Source: Falsiroseomonas bella
Lineage (GTDB): Bacteria; Pseudomonadota; Alphaproteobacteria; Acetobacterales; Acetobacteraceae
NCBI RefSeq assembly: GCF_003173615.1
Contig: NZ_QGNA01000004.1
Span: 248,001 to 312,000, forward strand
Direction of reading: 5' to 3'
Length of the DNA: 64,000 nt
The notes under the pieces are model-generated. The model did not search any database and was not told the DNA's origin. It saw nothing but the letters and a program-made list of their open reading frames with translations. The translations under genes were made by a program, and so were the position numbers. Below, one piece after another: positions 1 through 8,288 of the stretch. The first letter of the stretch is position 1; the number at the start of each line of letters is the position of its first letter.

Positions 1-491
1 TCGAGCAGGGTCGGCGCGATGCGGAACAGCAGGAAGTCCAGCACGAAGGTCATGCCGCGCGTGCCGCGCTCGATCACGCGGGAGAGGCCGCCCGTCTGGC
101 GATCCAGGTGGAAGCGCAGGGACAGGCGGTGCAGGTGCTCGAACACCTCGAGCGCGATGCGGCGCATCCCGCGCCCCTGCACCTTCGAGAACACGGCGTC
201 GGAGGCCTCGGTGAAGGCCGAGCTCAGCAGCCGCACCATGCCGTAGGCGGCGACGATCGCGACCGGCACCGCGACCAGCGCCGCGGCGCCCTGCGTCGGC
301 GTCAGGGCGTCCACCGCGCGCCCGAAGGCGATCGGGACCAGCACGTTCACGCCGCGGGCCGCGAGCAGCAGGCCGAGGCTCACGATCACGCGGGCGCGCA
401 GGCCCGGCTCCCCCTGGGGCCAGAGATAGCGGGCAAGGGTCAGGAGGGTGCGCAGGTGGCCGCGCCCCTCCCCGGTTTCGGCAGGCTTCAT
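1..491 (-). CDS. Atm1-like ABC exporter (permease-ATPase), 5' part only
   Basis: The gene runs off the left edge; only about 163 N-terminal residues are visible, starting at the ATG read from 491. They form the beginning of a type IV ABC exporter membrane domain: a soluble N-terminal stretch with LARYLWPQGEPGLRAR, a first membrane helix followed by AFGRAVDAL, a second helix after GAAALVAVPVAI, and the intracellular-loop motifs HLHRLSLRFHLDRQTG and GLSRVIERGTRG. These loop motifs are characteristic of the Atm1/HMT1 half-transporters, which export glutathione-linked sulfur or metal compounds from the cytoplasm. The ATPase domain is outside the window, so Walker motifs cannot be checked. It is divergent from the NUDIX gene, with 83 bases between the starts. 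Confidence 0.85.
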   Translation of the reverse strand, partial: MKPAETGEGRGHLRTLLTLARYLWPQGEPGLRARVIVSLGLLLAARGVNVLVPIAFGRAVDALTPTQGAAALVAVPVAIVAAYGMVRLLSSAFTEASDAVFSKVQGRGMRRIALEVFEHLHRLSLRFHLDRQTGGLSRVIERGTRGMTFVLDFLLFRIAPTLL

Positions 492-574
492 CGCCGCAGG
501 ATGTGGCCATGCCCGGCCGGCACGGAAGGTGCCGCCTGCTTCCCGGCCATGCGCCCGGCGCGCTACAGGGCCGC

Positions 575-1450
575 ATGAACCCCGAGCAGGACCTCTTCGG
601 CCGTCTGTGGCGCCATGTGGAAGCGTGCAACAACGTCGCTTCCCCCGCGCATCTGATCCCGTTCCGGATCGCAGGCCAACAGGTGGGCTGGCTCGGCGCC
701 GAGCTGGCGCGCGCGCTCGCCTTTTTCCCGCGGGACGTGCATTTCGACCGGGAGGGCGCGGCGCTGGCCGGGCGGATCCGGGGGGAGGCGGCCGCGACCG
801 CGACTCTGGAGCGCCTGGCCCGGGCGCTGGCCGGGCGGGGGCATTTCCGCCTGCGCGACGAGGCCTTCGACGTGCGCGCAACGCCGGACGGGCCGGTGCT
901 GGCGCGGATCGACCGCGGCGCCCTGCCGCCCTTCGGCATCCTCTCCCAGGGGGTCCATGTGAACGGCTTCGTCCGCCGCCCGGACGGCCTGCACCTCTGG
1001 GTCGGCTGGCGGTCGAAGCACAAGCCGGTCGCGCCGGGGCAGATGGACAACATCGTCGCCGGCGGGATCCCGGCGGGACTCGGCCCCGAGGAATGCCTGG
1101 TGAAGGAGGCGGGAGAGGAGGCGTCGCTGCCGGCGGAGGTCGCCACGCGCGCGGTGCCGGTGGGGCGCGTCGCCTATGTCATGGCGAATGAGGAAGGCCT
1201 GCGGCGGGACGTGCTGCATTGCTACGACCTGGAACTGCCCGAGGGACTGGTGCCCCGCCCGCAGGACGACGAGGTCGAACGGTTCGAGTTGCGCCCGGCG
1301 GCCGAGGTGCTGCGCGAGGTGGCCGAGGGCGACCGCGTGAAGTTCAACGTGAACCTGGTGCTGACCGACTTCTTCCTCCGCCACGGCCTGCTGGACGGGC
1401 TGCCCGAGGAGGCGCGGCGGCGCCTGCGCGCCGGCCTCTCCGCGGGATAG
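575..1450 (+). CDS. DUF4743-NUDIX hydrolase
   Basis: A 291-residue protein with an N-terminal DUF4743 region (about 1-115) and a C-terminal NUDIX fold (about 120-275). The NUDIX box is visible as GGIPAGLGPEE followed by KEAGEEASL, which keeps the glutamates that bind the metal. The same two-domain layout occurs in the fungal Tnr3 and plant Nudix20/24 group, for which removal of damaged thiamine diphosphate analogues has been proposed; that substrate is only an inference here. I chose the ATG at 575 rather than the in-frame ATG at 503 because conserved sequence begins with NPEQDLFGRLWRHVEACN and the upstream extension is arginine-rich and unlike the family. No operon partner is evident; the next gene is convergent. 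Confidence 0.88.
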   Translation: MNPEQDLFGRLWRHVEACNNVASPAHLIPFRIAGQQVGWLGAELARALAFFPRDVHFDREGAALAGRIRGEAAATATLERLARALAGRGHFRLRDEAFDVRATPDGPVLARIDRGALPPFGILSQGVHVNGFVRRPDGLHLWVGWRSKHKPVAPGQMDNIVAGGIPAGLGPEECLVKEAGEEASLPAEVATRAVPVGRVAYVMANEEGLRRDVLHCYDLELPEGLVPRPQDDEVERFELRPAAEVLREVAEGDRVKFNVNLVLTDFFLRHGLLDGLPEEARRRLRAGLSAG

Positions 1451-1460
1451 CCGGCCGCGC

Positions 1461-2678
1461 CTACCCCTGCGCCGCCGGCGGCGGCACGGAGAGGGGCACC
1501 GGGGCGGAGGGCGGGTCGCGCAGGCGGCCGGCGACGCCCTCGACCATCGCCTCGACCACGGTGAACACCGCCTCCAGCGCGAAGCCCACGAAGAAGGCAG
1601 CGGCCGCGAGGGTCAGGGCGAAGCCGCCGAGCTGCACCGGCGCATCGCCGCTCCAGACCACGCCGAGCAGCCCGCCCAGCATGGTGGCGAGCAGCACGCG
1701 CAGCACGGCATGCCAGCCGTCGCGCACCTCCAGCGTATTCTCCGACAGCTTGTGGTCCAGCCGGCGCAGCACATAGGCCGCGCCGCCGATGAAGCCCATG
1801 ATCAGCGGCAGCACGAAACCCGTCAGGGTGGAGATCACCGCGGCGGTGCGCATCTCCGTCCGGTCCAGATGCTGCTGCAGCGGCACGCCGTACATCTTCT
1901 CATCGCCCTCCGGCGCGACGCAGGGATCGAGCAGCGGCAGGCCGCAGGAGAGGCGGTTCCAGCGCGTCAGGCGCATCACCACCAGCCGGTTGCGCAGCAC
2001 CGCCTGGCCCAGCTCGTTGCAGAGCGCGTCGGCGCGTGCCCCTTCCAGGTTGTCGGCCGGCACCAGGCCCGTTCCGTCCTCCTGCGGGCACATCTGGCGA
2101 TAGGCGCCCTCGCGCGGGGGCACTTGCGGCGCGATCCAGGCGGTCTGCGGCAGCTTCGCGAGCTCGCCTTCGATGGACCTGATCTCGGACCGCGTGTTCT
2201 GCAGCTGCTCCACCGCGCGCCGGCCGCTGTCCACATGGGCGAGCAGGCTGATGGCGATGACGACGAAGAAGACAACCAGCCCGATCAGCCCTAGGATCAC
2301 GAAGCGCAGCCACATCACGCGGGCCTTCACCTCGGCCGATGGCTCGCCGCCTTCCGGCGTGCTGCGCAGATAGGCGCGCGTCAGGCGGATGGTGCTGGCA
2401 TTGGCCGGCGCCGCCTGCCGGCTCAGCGCATCCACGCAGGCGGAGAGGGCGGCGAACTTGGCGCGGTCCCGCACGATCTCCAGCGGGTCCGCCGTGAGCA
2501 TGGCGAGCTCCGTGATGCCGGCGATGCCGGGCGCCGTGCCGAGGACGCGGTCCGACCGGCGCGCCACATGGCGCAGCAGCAGGCGCCCGTCCCGCTGCAA
2601 CTCGCGCACATAGGCGATCGCGGACTCTTCATCGTCGTTGAAGGGCCGCCCGTCCTGCCGAACGACTGCCGTGTCCAT
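1461..2678 (-). CDS. Hypothetical membrane protein with four predicted helices
   Basis: I do not recognise a family. The 405-residue product has a soluble N-terminal part (about 1-120), one membrane helix at about 125-150 (WLRFVILGLIGLVVFFVVI), a long probably extracytoplasmic stretch (about 150-275) with several cysteines (for example PQEDG, DALCNELG, LSCGLPLLDPC), and three further hydrophobic segments at about 280-310, 328-345 and 350-375. The C-terminal tail is rich in alanine and proline. The paired cysteines in the exported part could form disulfides. It lies convergent to the NUDIX gene and is upstream of nothing obvious on its own strand, so context gives no function. Confidence 0.6.
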   Translation of the reverse strand: MDTAVVRQDGRPFNDDEESAIAYVRELQRDGRLLLRHVARRSDRVLGTAPGIAGITELAMLTADPLEIVRDRAKFAALSACVDALSRQAAPANASTIRLTRAYLRSTPEGGEPSAEVKARVMWLRFVILGLIGLVVFFVVIAISLLAHVDSGRRAVEQLQNTRSEIRSIEGELAKLPQTAWIAPQVPPREGAYRQMCPQEDGTGLVPADNLEGARADALCNELGQAVLRNRLVVMRLTRWNRLSCGLPLLDPCVAPEGDEKMYGVPLQQHLDRTEMRTAAVISTLTGFVLPLIMGFIGGAAYVLRRLDHKLSENTLEVRDGWHAVLRVLLATMLGGLLGVVWSGDAPVQLGGFALTLAAAAFFVGFALEAVFTVVEAMVEGVAGRLRDPPSAPVPLSVPPPAAQG

Positions 2679-2814
2679 GCTGCCCTCCGCGACCGGCGCG
2701 GTGACAGAAGACTGCGCAGGTCGCCAAGGGGCCGTCCAGCACGAAACATGCCACTTGCCGATTGGACGTGTTCCGTTCCTGCCGTCCGCAGCCGAGCGGG
2801 CAGGGGCGGCGCGC

Positions 2815-3171
2815 CTACTCCGCCCGCTGCGCCTCGGCGCCAGGGGAGGCGAGCGCCGCCAGGGCGGCGAGCGCGGCCACGGCCTCCGTCCGCACGCGCT
2901 CGGCGAGGTCGCGCGGCGGGGCGAGGAAGGGCTGTTCCAGCGCGGCGCGTGCCGCCGCCTCGAGCCGGCTTGCGCCGATCGCCGCCGCGGCGCCGACCAG
3001 GCTGTGCGCGGCGCGGCGCACGCCGGCCTCGTCCGCGTCGCCGGCAGCCCGCACGCAGTCGGCGGCGAGCCGGCCCAGATCGGCCTCGAAGGTGTGGAGC
3101 AGCCGGCGGAACTCCTCCTCCGGCAGCGAGGCTGCCAGCTGACCGGCGACGGAGGGATCGAGGGGGCTCAC
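2815..3171 (-). CDS. Histidine phosphotransfer (Hpt) domain protein
   Basis: A small all-helical protein of 118 residues. The sequence around His56, AAHSLVGAAAAIGA, matches the Hpt signature HxLKGxxxxxG, with valine in place of lysine; His56 would be the phosphorylated residue. Stand-alone Hpt proteins relay phosphoryl groups between receiver domains in multistep phosphorelays. There is no histidine kinase or receiver beside it, so its partners must be elsewhere, possibly the receiver-bearing CheA, the CheY or CheB proteins at the right end of the window, or others outside it. The tail is alanine-rich (LAALAALASPGAEAQRAE) and has no evident domain. Confidence 0.75.
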   Translation of the reverse strand: MSPLDPSVAGQLAASLPEEEFRRLLHTFEADLGRLAADCVRAAGDADEAGVRRAAHSLVGAAAAIGASRLEAAARAALEQPFLAPPRDLAERVRTEAVAALAALAALASPGAEAQRAE

Positions 3172-3237
3172 CCGACCCCTCTCGCATCGCCGGCCCGCAT
3201 GGTCAATTCGGCGTGCGTCGGCAGGTCCGCGCGGGCG

Positions 3238-3912
3238 TCACTGCGGCGTGCCGTAGCGCATCAGCATGGCGCGCAGCGGGTCGGCGCCCGGATTGTGCGC
3301 CTCCATCTGCAGCACGATCTGCCGGGCCGAGGCGTCCTTGCCGTAATAGGCGCGGGCGTAATCCGGCAGGTAGGTCAGCAGGGAGCCCTGCAGGGACATG
3401 CCGGCGAACAGCCCGCGGGCGCGCGCGACGGCGACGATGTCGGCGCCGGCCGCGGCGGTGGTCGCGCCCTGCACGGCGCCGCCGAGCGTCGCGAAGGCGA
3501 TGGAGGCCTCGGCGCCGACCTTGAACTGGCTGTTCATCAGCGCCTGCAGGCCGCGGTCGCTCATCACCATCAGGACCAGGGTCATGTCCTGGATGCCGGC
3601 CTGCAGCCCGACGCTGCCAGAGGTCATCTGGTAGAAGGCGGGCGACGACCAGGAGCCGCCGCCATCCCGGCCGAGCAGGGCGCAGGTGCCGCCCTCGCCG
3701 CCGATGATGAAGCCCGCGCGGAAGATCCGCGGGCAGACGAGCGCGGCGCGGGCGCGGCGCAGGAAGTCCTGCGCGTCCTGCGGCCGGTCTCCGGAGGTCA
3801 TGACCTCCTGCACGGCGAGCGCCGCGCGGTCGACCAGCGCCTGCTGCTCCTGCTGCGCGGCGGCGGGGCCGGCGGCGAGGAGCAGGACGGCCAGGAAGAT
3901 GCCACGGAACAT
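3238..3912 (-). CDS. SYLF/Ysc84 domain lipid-binding protein, secreted
   Basis: The 224-residue product begins with a clear signal peptide (MFRGIFLAVLLLAAGPAAAQ, cleavage after AAA) and continues as a SYLF/Ysc84 domain: RAALVCPRIFRAGFIIGGEGG, then GSVGLQAGIQDMTLVLMVM, NSQFKVGAEASIAFATLGG and RGLFAGMSLQGSLL. The glycine-rich pattern is the lipid (phosphoinositide-like) binding core known from eukaryotic Ysc84 and its many bacterial relatives. The bacterial role is unknown beyond an envelope location. I place the start at 3912 because the signal peptide begins there; longer in-frame starts to 4098 would add an arginine-rich, non-conserved leader overlapping a dispersed repeat. Confidence 0.82.
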   Translation of the reverse strand: MFRGIFLAVLLLAAGPAAAQQEQQALVDRAALAVQEVMTSGDRPQDAQDFLRRARAALVCPRIFRAGFIIGGEGGTCALLGRDGGGSWSSPAFYQMTSGSVGLQAGIQDMTLVLMVMSDRGLQALMNSQFKVGAEASIAFATLGGAVQGATTAAAGADIVAVARARGLFAGMSLQGSLLTYLPDYARAYYGKDASARQIVLQMEAHNPGADPLRAMLMRYGTPQ

Positions 3913-4020
3913 GAGCGGCCTCCGGCAAGACATTGTCACAGGCCCATCTCTACAGGCTTGCGACTCGGCTGTCCAAGGCGGCGGCAAGGCATTTCGGGGG
4001 CGGCGCGTGGCGCGCCCGCG

Positions 4021-4066
4021 GCCTGCGCGCCAGCCAAGCCCCCGGAGGGGGCGCCGGCGCCTGAGG
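4021..4066. repeat. Dispersed hairpin repeat, family B, copy 1
   Basis: The element reads GCCTGCGCGCCAGCCAAGCC, then a short palindrome CCCCGGAGGGG, then CGCCGGCGCCTGAGGCG. Closely related copies lie at 26701-26743 and, inverted, at 52888-52938. A partial echo of its right end (GCCGGCGCTTGAGGCC) follows at 4081-4096. It sits in the gap between the histidine phosphatase and SYLF genes. Confidence 0.7.
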
Positions 4067-4098
4067 CGATGAAAAACAACGCCGGCGCTTGAGGCCAA

Positions 4099-4722
4099 CT
4101 AAAGAGTGAACATTTCCTCGTTCACGGCGGCGACGCGCCAGTCGGGGCCGACCTTCTCCAGCCGGGTCAGCGAAAGGTTCTTGATCGAGAAGCTGAGCAC
4201 CGCGAGGCCCGGCGCGCCCATCGCATGGGCCAGCGCGGCCCGGATCGAGCCGCCATGCGCGACGATCACCACGTCGCCCCCCTCGTTCTCCGCCACCAGC
4301 CGGTCCACCGCCGGGCCGACCCGGGCGATGACGTCGGCAAAGCTTTCGCCGCCCGGCGGCCGTTCCTCGACGCTGATGGACCAGAAGGGGTGCGGTGGAT
4401 GGCGCAACTGCTCGAGGAAGGCTTCGTGCGGCAGCCCCTCCCATTCGCCGAGGCGCTGCTCGATCAGCTGTGGATGGGTTTCGAGCTCGGCCTCCGGGTA
4501 GCCGGCGGCGAAGATCGCGGCGGCGGTCGCGCGGGTGCGGGACAGCGGCGTGACGGCCCAGCGCGCCGGCTGCGGCAGCCGTGCGGCAAGCCAGCGATAG
4601 GTCGCCGCCTCCTGCCGCAGTGCAAGCTCGCAGAGCCCGACATCCATCGCGCCGTACATGGTTAGCCGGGCCGAGGGCTCCACCAGCGCGTGGCGGACGA
4701 GGAAGAGGCGGGTGGTGGTCAC
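4099..4722 (-). CDS. Histidine phosphatase family protein (phosphoglycerate-mutase fold)
   Basis: A 207-residue cytoplasmic phosphatase of histidine phosphatase branch 1. The catalytic motif is LVRHALVE with His11 as the nucleophile (RHG in most members, RHA here); the second conserved histidine is in VIVAHGGSIRAAL, and the conserved TPLSRTRATAAAI and LGEWEG segments supply the phosphate pocket. This fits CobC/GpmB-like phosphatases, but the substrate cannot be told from sequence. It is 32 bases downstream of the GH1-like glycosidase on the same strand and is probably the last gene of that cluster, which might hint at a sugar-phosphate substrate. Confidence 0.85.
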   Translation of the reverse strand: MTTTRLFLVRHALVEPSARLTMYGAMDVGLCELALRQEAATYRWLAARLPQPARWAVTPLSRTRATAAAIFAAGYPEAELETHPQLIEQRLGEWEGLPHEAFLEQLRHPPHPFWSISVEERPPGGESFADVIARVGPAVDRLVAENEGGDVVIVAHGGSIRAALAHAMGAPGLAVLSFSIKNLSLTRLEKVGPDWRVAAVNEEMFTL

Positions 4723-4754
4723 CCGGCCCCTCTACCCCGCGGCAGGCGGGGCGG

Positions 4755-6047
4755 CTACCCGCGCCGCCGCGCCGCCTGCATCGCCCAATAGGCCTCCGGC
4801 AGGCCATCCGTGTCGTAGGCGCTCGGCATCACGATCGGCACCTGCAGGCAGAGCGACTGGGCGGGCAGCACTTCCCGCCACTGCTCGACCAGCCGTTTGT
4901 AGGCGCGGCCGACGGGGCGGATGTTGCGGTCGAGGTCGTAGAGGCCGACCTTGTCCACATGGCCCCTGGCCTCGCGCAGCGCCGTGTCCCAGTCGACCTG
5001 GTCGGTCAGCGAGTACCAGGTGAAGCCGATCACCGGCACGCCGTCGTTGCGCACGCGCAGCACGTTGGCCCATTGCTTCCACAGCCATCGCTCCGCGTCG
5101 CCCTCGTTGTCGTCGCGGAGGTTGGTCTCGGTGTGCATCACGGGCAGCCCGTAGCGGTCGTGATACTGGCGCGTCAGCACGGCGTAGCCGAACACCTCGC
5201 CGGAGGCGCGGGTGCGGCCGTCCTCGTGCACCAGGTGCTCGTTGGTCCAGTAGTAGTCGTTGCCCATGATGCAGTGGCGCTTCAGCGGCGAGTGGGCGAG
5301 GAAGAAGTGGTACTCCTCCCGCGTCAGGCCGGAATCCATCAGATACTCGTACATGCCGCTGTCCACGCGACGGCCGTAGTTGAGGTCGAGGGAGAGGAAG
5401 CGCTCCTGGTTGCGGATCTCCGCGGGGGCGATGGCGGCGGGGCTCTCGGCGTGGAAATACTCGGTGCTCTCGGACTGGATGAATATGGCGTCCGGGCGGA
5501 CCTTCAGGATCTCCCGCATCGCGAGCAGGTTGGCGCCGACGATGTGCTTCAGCGCGGTGACGAAGGCGCGGTCGGAGGAGAGCTGCTCGTTCCACCAGCC
5601 GTAGCGGGCGGAGAACAGGGCGCAGATGTACATCTCGTTGACCGGGGTGTAGAGCTGCACCCAGGGGAAGCGGCGCGCGAAGCAGCCGGCATAGTCGGCG
5701 AAGAGCTTCGGGAAATCGGGGTTCTGGAAGTCGCCGATGAAATCCGGCACGCCGAAATGGCATAGATCGACGATGGGCACGATGTCGCGCCGGTGCAGCT
5801 CGCCGAAGGTCTGGTCGGCGAAGTCCCAGTCGTGGCGACCGGGACCGAGCAGCGTGCCGTGCAGCGGCGGGCCGTAGCGCAGGAAGCGCAGGCCGAGCTC
5901 CTCGACGAGTGCGAAATCCTCCCGCCAGCGCGCGTAGTGGCCGCAGCGCTCCATCTCGTCCACCCGCAGCGCGCCGTTGCGGATGCGTGGGTTGGAGTTC
6001 TCGATGCCGGTGGCGAACAGGAAGGCGGGCGGCTGGGGGCGCTGCAT
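4755..6047 (-). CDS. Glycoside hydrolase family 1-like protein
   Basis: A 430-residue TIM-barrel protein of clan GH-A. Family features are visible: an N-terminal FLFATGIENSNP strand, a barrel strand ending LYTPVNEMY, where the glutamate matches the GH1 acid/base (TFNEP), and VMHTETNLRDD, where the glutamate matches the nucleophile (TENG). The tail VPVIGFTWYSLTDQVDWDTA and KVGLYDLDRNIRPVGRAYK also matches GH1 enzymes (substrate-binding tryptophan and xxxPKxS region). It is slightly shorter than typical GH1 enzymes and has no signal peptide, so it is probably cytoplasmic. I chose the ATG at 6047 because the family core starts there. It follows the ABC-2 permease gene by 29 bases, suggesting a joint operon in carbohydrate or polysaccharide handling (inference). 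Confidence 0.82.
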   Translation of the reverse strand: MQRPQPPAFLFATGIENSNPRIRNGALRVDEMERCGHYARWREDFALVEELGLRFLRYGPPLHGTLLGPGRHDWDFADQTFGELHRRDIVPIVDLCHFGVPDFIGDFQNPDFPKLFADYAGCFARRFPWVQLYTPVNEMYICALFSARYGWWNEQLSSDRAFVTALKHIVGANLLAMREILKVRPDAIFIQSESTEYFHAESPAAIAPAEIRNQERFLSLDLNYGRRVDSGMYEYLMDSGLTREEYHFFLAHSPLKRHCIMGNDYYWTNEHLVHEDGRTRASGEVFGYAVLTRQYHDRYGLPVMHTETNLRDDNEGDAERWLWKQWANVLRVRNDGVPVIGFTWYSLTDQVDWDTALREARGHVDKVGLYDLDRNIRPVGRAYKRLVEQWREVLPAQSLCLQVPIVMPSAYDTDGLPEAYWAMQAARRRG

Positions 6048-6076
6048 CCGGCGCAAACGCGCCGGATGGGGCGGGG

Positions 6077-6907
6077 TTATTCGCCGATGTTGAGCAGCGC
6101 GCCACGCACCCGCGCGCCCTGGAACTGGCGCAGGAACAGCCAACCCATCCCGGCCAGCCACACCAGGTTCAGCGCGAAGGCGGCGGCGAGGTGGCCCCAG
6201 GCCACCACGCCCTGCAGCAGCGCGGCGCGCATCCCTTCGAAGACATGCGCCGCGGGGATCATGTAGGCGAAGGGCTGCAGCCAGTCCGGCAGCACGCTGA
6301 CCGGGTAGAACACCGCGGCGAAGGGCGTCAGGCCGAACAGCACCGACCAGGCCAGCGGCTCCGCCCCTGCGCCGTGGCGCAGGATCAGCGCGGTGACGCC
6401 GAGCGCCACCGCCCAGCCCATCATCATCAGGGACGCGAAGAACAGCACCAGTACCGGGCCTATCGTCCACAGGCCGAAGCCGTAGAGGGCGAAGGCGAGG
6501 AACATCGCGGGGATCACGCCGCAAAACATGCGCAGCATGCTCATGCCCACCAGCCCCGCGACCAGCTCCAGGGGGCGCACCGGGCTGACGAAGACATGGC
6601 CGAGGTTGCGCGACCAGATCTCCTCGAGGAAGGAGATGGCGAAGCCCATCTGGCTGCGGATCGCGACCTCCCACAGCAGCACGCCGCCGAGCAGCACGCC
6701 GGCGGCCACGGAGGCGACGTTGTTCTGCAGCCCGGCGAGATAGGCGGTGACGAAGCCCCAGACGATCATCTGCAGCACCGGCCAGTACATCAGCTCCAGC
6801 AGCCGCGGCCAGGAGCGGCGGTAGAGCGCGATGTGGCGATACATCAGCCCCCACACGCGTCGAGCGGACTGCACGCCTGCGGCGTGACGGAACGCGAGGG
6901 CGGTCAC
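6077..6907 (-). CDS. ABC-2 type exporter permease
   Basis: A 276-residue integral membrane protein of the ABC-2 family with about six hydrophobic helices; the family signature region is seen in SFLEEIWSRNLGHVFVSPV followed by PLELVAGLVG, as in NodJ-like and polysaccharide or drug export permeases. The start codon is GTG at 6907 and overlaps the TGA of the ATPase gene by four bases, so the two are translationally coupled. The encoded pair would form an exporter in the inner membrane; the substrate is unknown. Confidence 0.88.
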   Translation of the reverse strand: MTALAFRHAAGVQSARRVWGLMYRHIALYRRSWPRLLELMYWPVLQMIVWGFVTAYLAGLQNNVASVAAGVLLGGVLLWEVAIRSQMGFAISFLEEIWSRNLGHVFVSPVRPLELVAGLVGMSMLRMFCGVIPAMFLAFALYGFGLWTIGPVLVLFFASLMMMGWAVALGVTALILRHGAGAEPLAWSVLFGLTPFAAVFYPVSVLPDWLQPFAYMIPAAHVFEGMRAALLQGVVAWGHLAAAFALNLVWLAGMGWLFLRQFQGARVRGALLNIGE

Positions 6908-7662
6908 GACGCCGCCTCCACACGCTGGCGGTCGCGCGCAATGTCCAGAAAGACCTCCTCCAGGTCGTCGCGGCCGTAGCGTGCGAGCAGGTCGGCCGGG
7001 CTCCCCTGGTCCACGACGCGCCCCTGCTTGAGCATCAGCACATGGTCGCAGAGGCGTTCCACCTCACCCATGTTATGGCTGGCGAGCAGGATCGCGCAGC
7101 CGGTCTCCTCGCGGTAGCGCTCGAGCCAGCTGCGCACCCAGTCGCCGGTGTCGGGATCGAGGCTCGCGGTGGGTTCGTCCAGCAGGAGCAGTTCGGGGCG
7201 GTTGACCAGCGCCTTGGCCAGCGCCACGCGCGTCTTCTGGCCGGCCGAAAGCTCGCCCGCCGGGCGGTCCAGCAGCTCCGTCAGCTGAAGCTGCTCCGCC
7301 AGCTCCCGGATGCGCGCCTCGGCGCGCTTCACGCCGTAGAGATGGGCATAGACGCGCAGGTTCTCCGCCACGCTGAGCCGATGCGGCAGCGCCACGTAGG
7401 GCGACGAGAAGTTCATCCGTGCGAGGGCGGCGAAACGGTCGGTCGCCATGTCGTGACCGAGCGCCACGATGCGGCCGGAGGTCGGCACCAGCAGGCCGAG
7501 CAGCATGGCGATGGTGGTGGTCTTGCCCGCGCCGTTGCCACCGAGCAGCCCCCAGGTGGCGCCGCGCGCCATCACGAAGGAGAGATCGGCGACGGCCGTC
7601 GGCGCATCGGGGCGGTAGCGTTTGCTGAGCGCCTCGACGCGCAGCGCGGGTGTGCCATCCAT
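6904..7662 (-). CDS. ABC exporter ATP-binding protein
   Basis: A 252-residue ATPase of the ABC-2 (DrrA/NodI-like) type. Walker A is GGNGAGKTTT, the signature motif is LSAGQKTRVALAKAL (LSGGQ variant with alanine), Walker B is LLLLDEPTASLDP, and the switch histidine is in LLASHNM. The C-terminal LEEVFLDIARD segment is usual for this group. I chose the ATG at 7662 rather than 7773 because the domain begins at LRVEALSKRY and the upstream extension is not conserved. It is the first gene of the probable operon ATPase-permease-GH1-phosphatase. Confidence 0.9.
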   Translation of the reverse strand: MDGTPALRVEALSKRYRPDAPTAVADLSFVMARGATWGLLGGNGAGKTTTIAMLLGLLVPTSGRIVALGHDMATDRFAALARMNFSSPYVALPHRLSVAENLRVYAHLYGVKRAEARIRELAEQLQLTELLDRPAGELSAGQKTRVALAKALVNRPELLLLDEPTASLDPDTGDWVRSWLERYREETGCAILLASHNMGEVERLCDHVLMLKQGRVVDQGSPADLLARYGRDDLEEVFLDIARDRQRVEAAS

Positions 7663-7787
7663 CGCGCCGGCATAGGCGAGGCACGGTGCCGGCCGCAACG
7701 GGGCCGGGCTTAACGCTCCCTTCAGCGGCGCGACGCATCCTGTGCGGGGGCCGCGCAGGGCGGTCCGGGCCACAGGGGACAGGACCC

Positions 7788-8279
7788 ATGCTTCGCCGCC
7801 GTTTCCTTGCGCTGCCCGTGCTGGCAGCGGCGCCTCCGGTCCTTGCCGAGACGGAGGCGCCGAGGGGGCGGCCGATCCTGCAGGTCACCGGCCGCATCGG
7901 CGCGGCCGAGGGCGTGCGCTTCGACCTTGTCGCGCTGGAGGCGCTTGGCCGCGCCGACCTCGTCACCCGCACGGCCTGGACCGGCGACGCGCCGCGCCGC
8001 TTCGCCGGCGTGCCGCTTGCCCGGCTGCTCCAGCATGTCGGGGCGCAGGGCCAGATGCTGCGCGCGGTGGCGCTGAACGACTACGCGATCACCGCGCCCG
8101 TCCCGGAGCTGCTGCAGCACGGCGCCTTCCTGGCGACGCGGGAGGACGACCAGCCGCTGCGCATCCGCGATCGCGGGCCGGTCTGGATGATCTTTCCCTG
8201 GTCGCAGCGGCCCGAGCTCGACGTCGCGCTGGTGCGCGAGCGGTCCATCTGGCAGCTCCGGGCGATCACGATCGCCTGA
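7788..8279 (+). CDS. Exported SUOX-fold (molybdopterin-domain) protein without cysteine
   Basis: A 163-residue protein with an N-terminal signal peptide (RRRFLALPVLAAAPPVLAE) followed by an oxidoreductase molybdopterin-binding (sulfite-oxidase) fold: RPILQVTGRIG, FDLVALEALGRADLVT, RFAGVPLARLLQHVG, AVALNDYAITAPV, FLATREDDQPLRIRDRGPVW, then IFPW. Sulfite-oxidase family enzymes coordinate molybdenum through a cysteine; this protein contains no cysteine at all, so an enzymatic role is unlikely and a sensory or structural role is more plausible (inference). It lies nine bases before the GGDEF-EAL gene and should be cotranscribed with it. ATG 7788 follows AGGGGACAGGA, a good ribosome binding site. 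Confidence 0.82.
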   Translation: MLRRRFLALPVLAAAPPVLAETEAPRGRPILQVTGRIGAAEGVRFDLVALEALGRADLVTRTAWTGDAPRRFAGVPLARLLQHVGAQGQMLRAVALNDYAITAPVPELLQHGAFLATREDDQPLRIRDRGPVWMIFPWSQRPELDVALVRERSIWQLRAITIA

Positions 8280-8288
8280 TCCCGCGCG

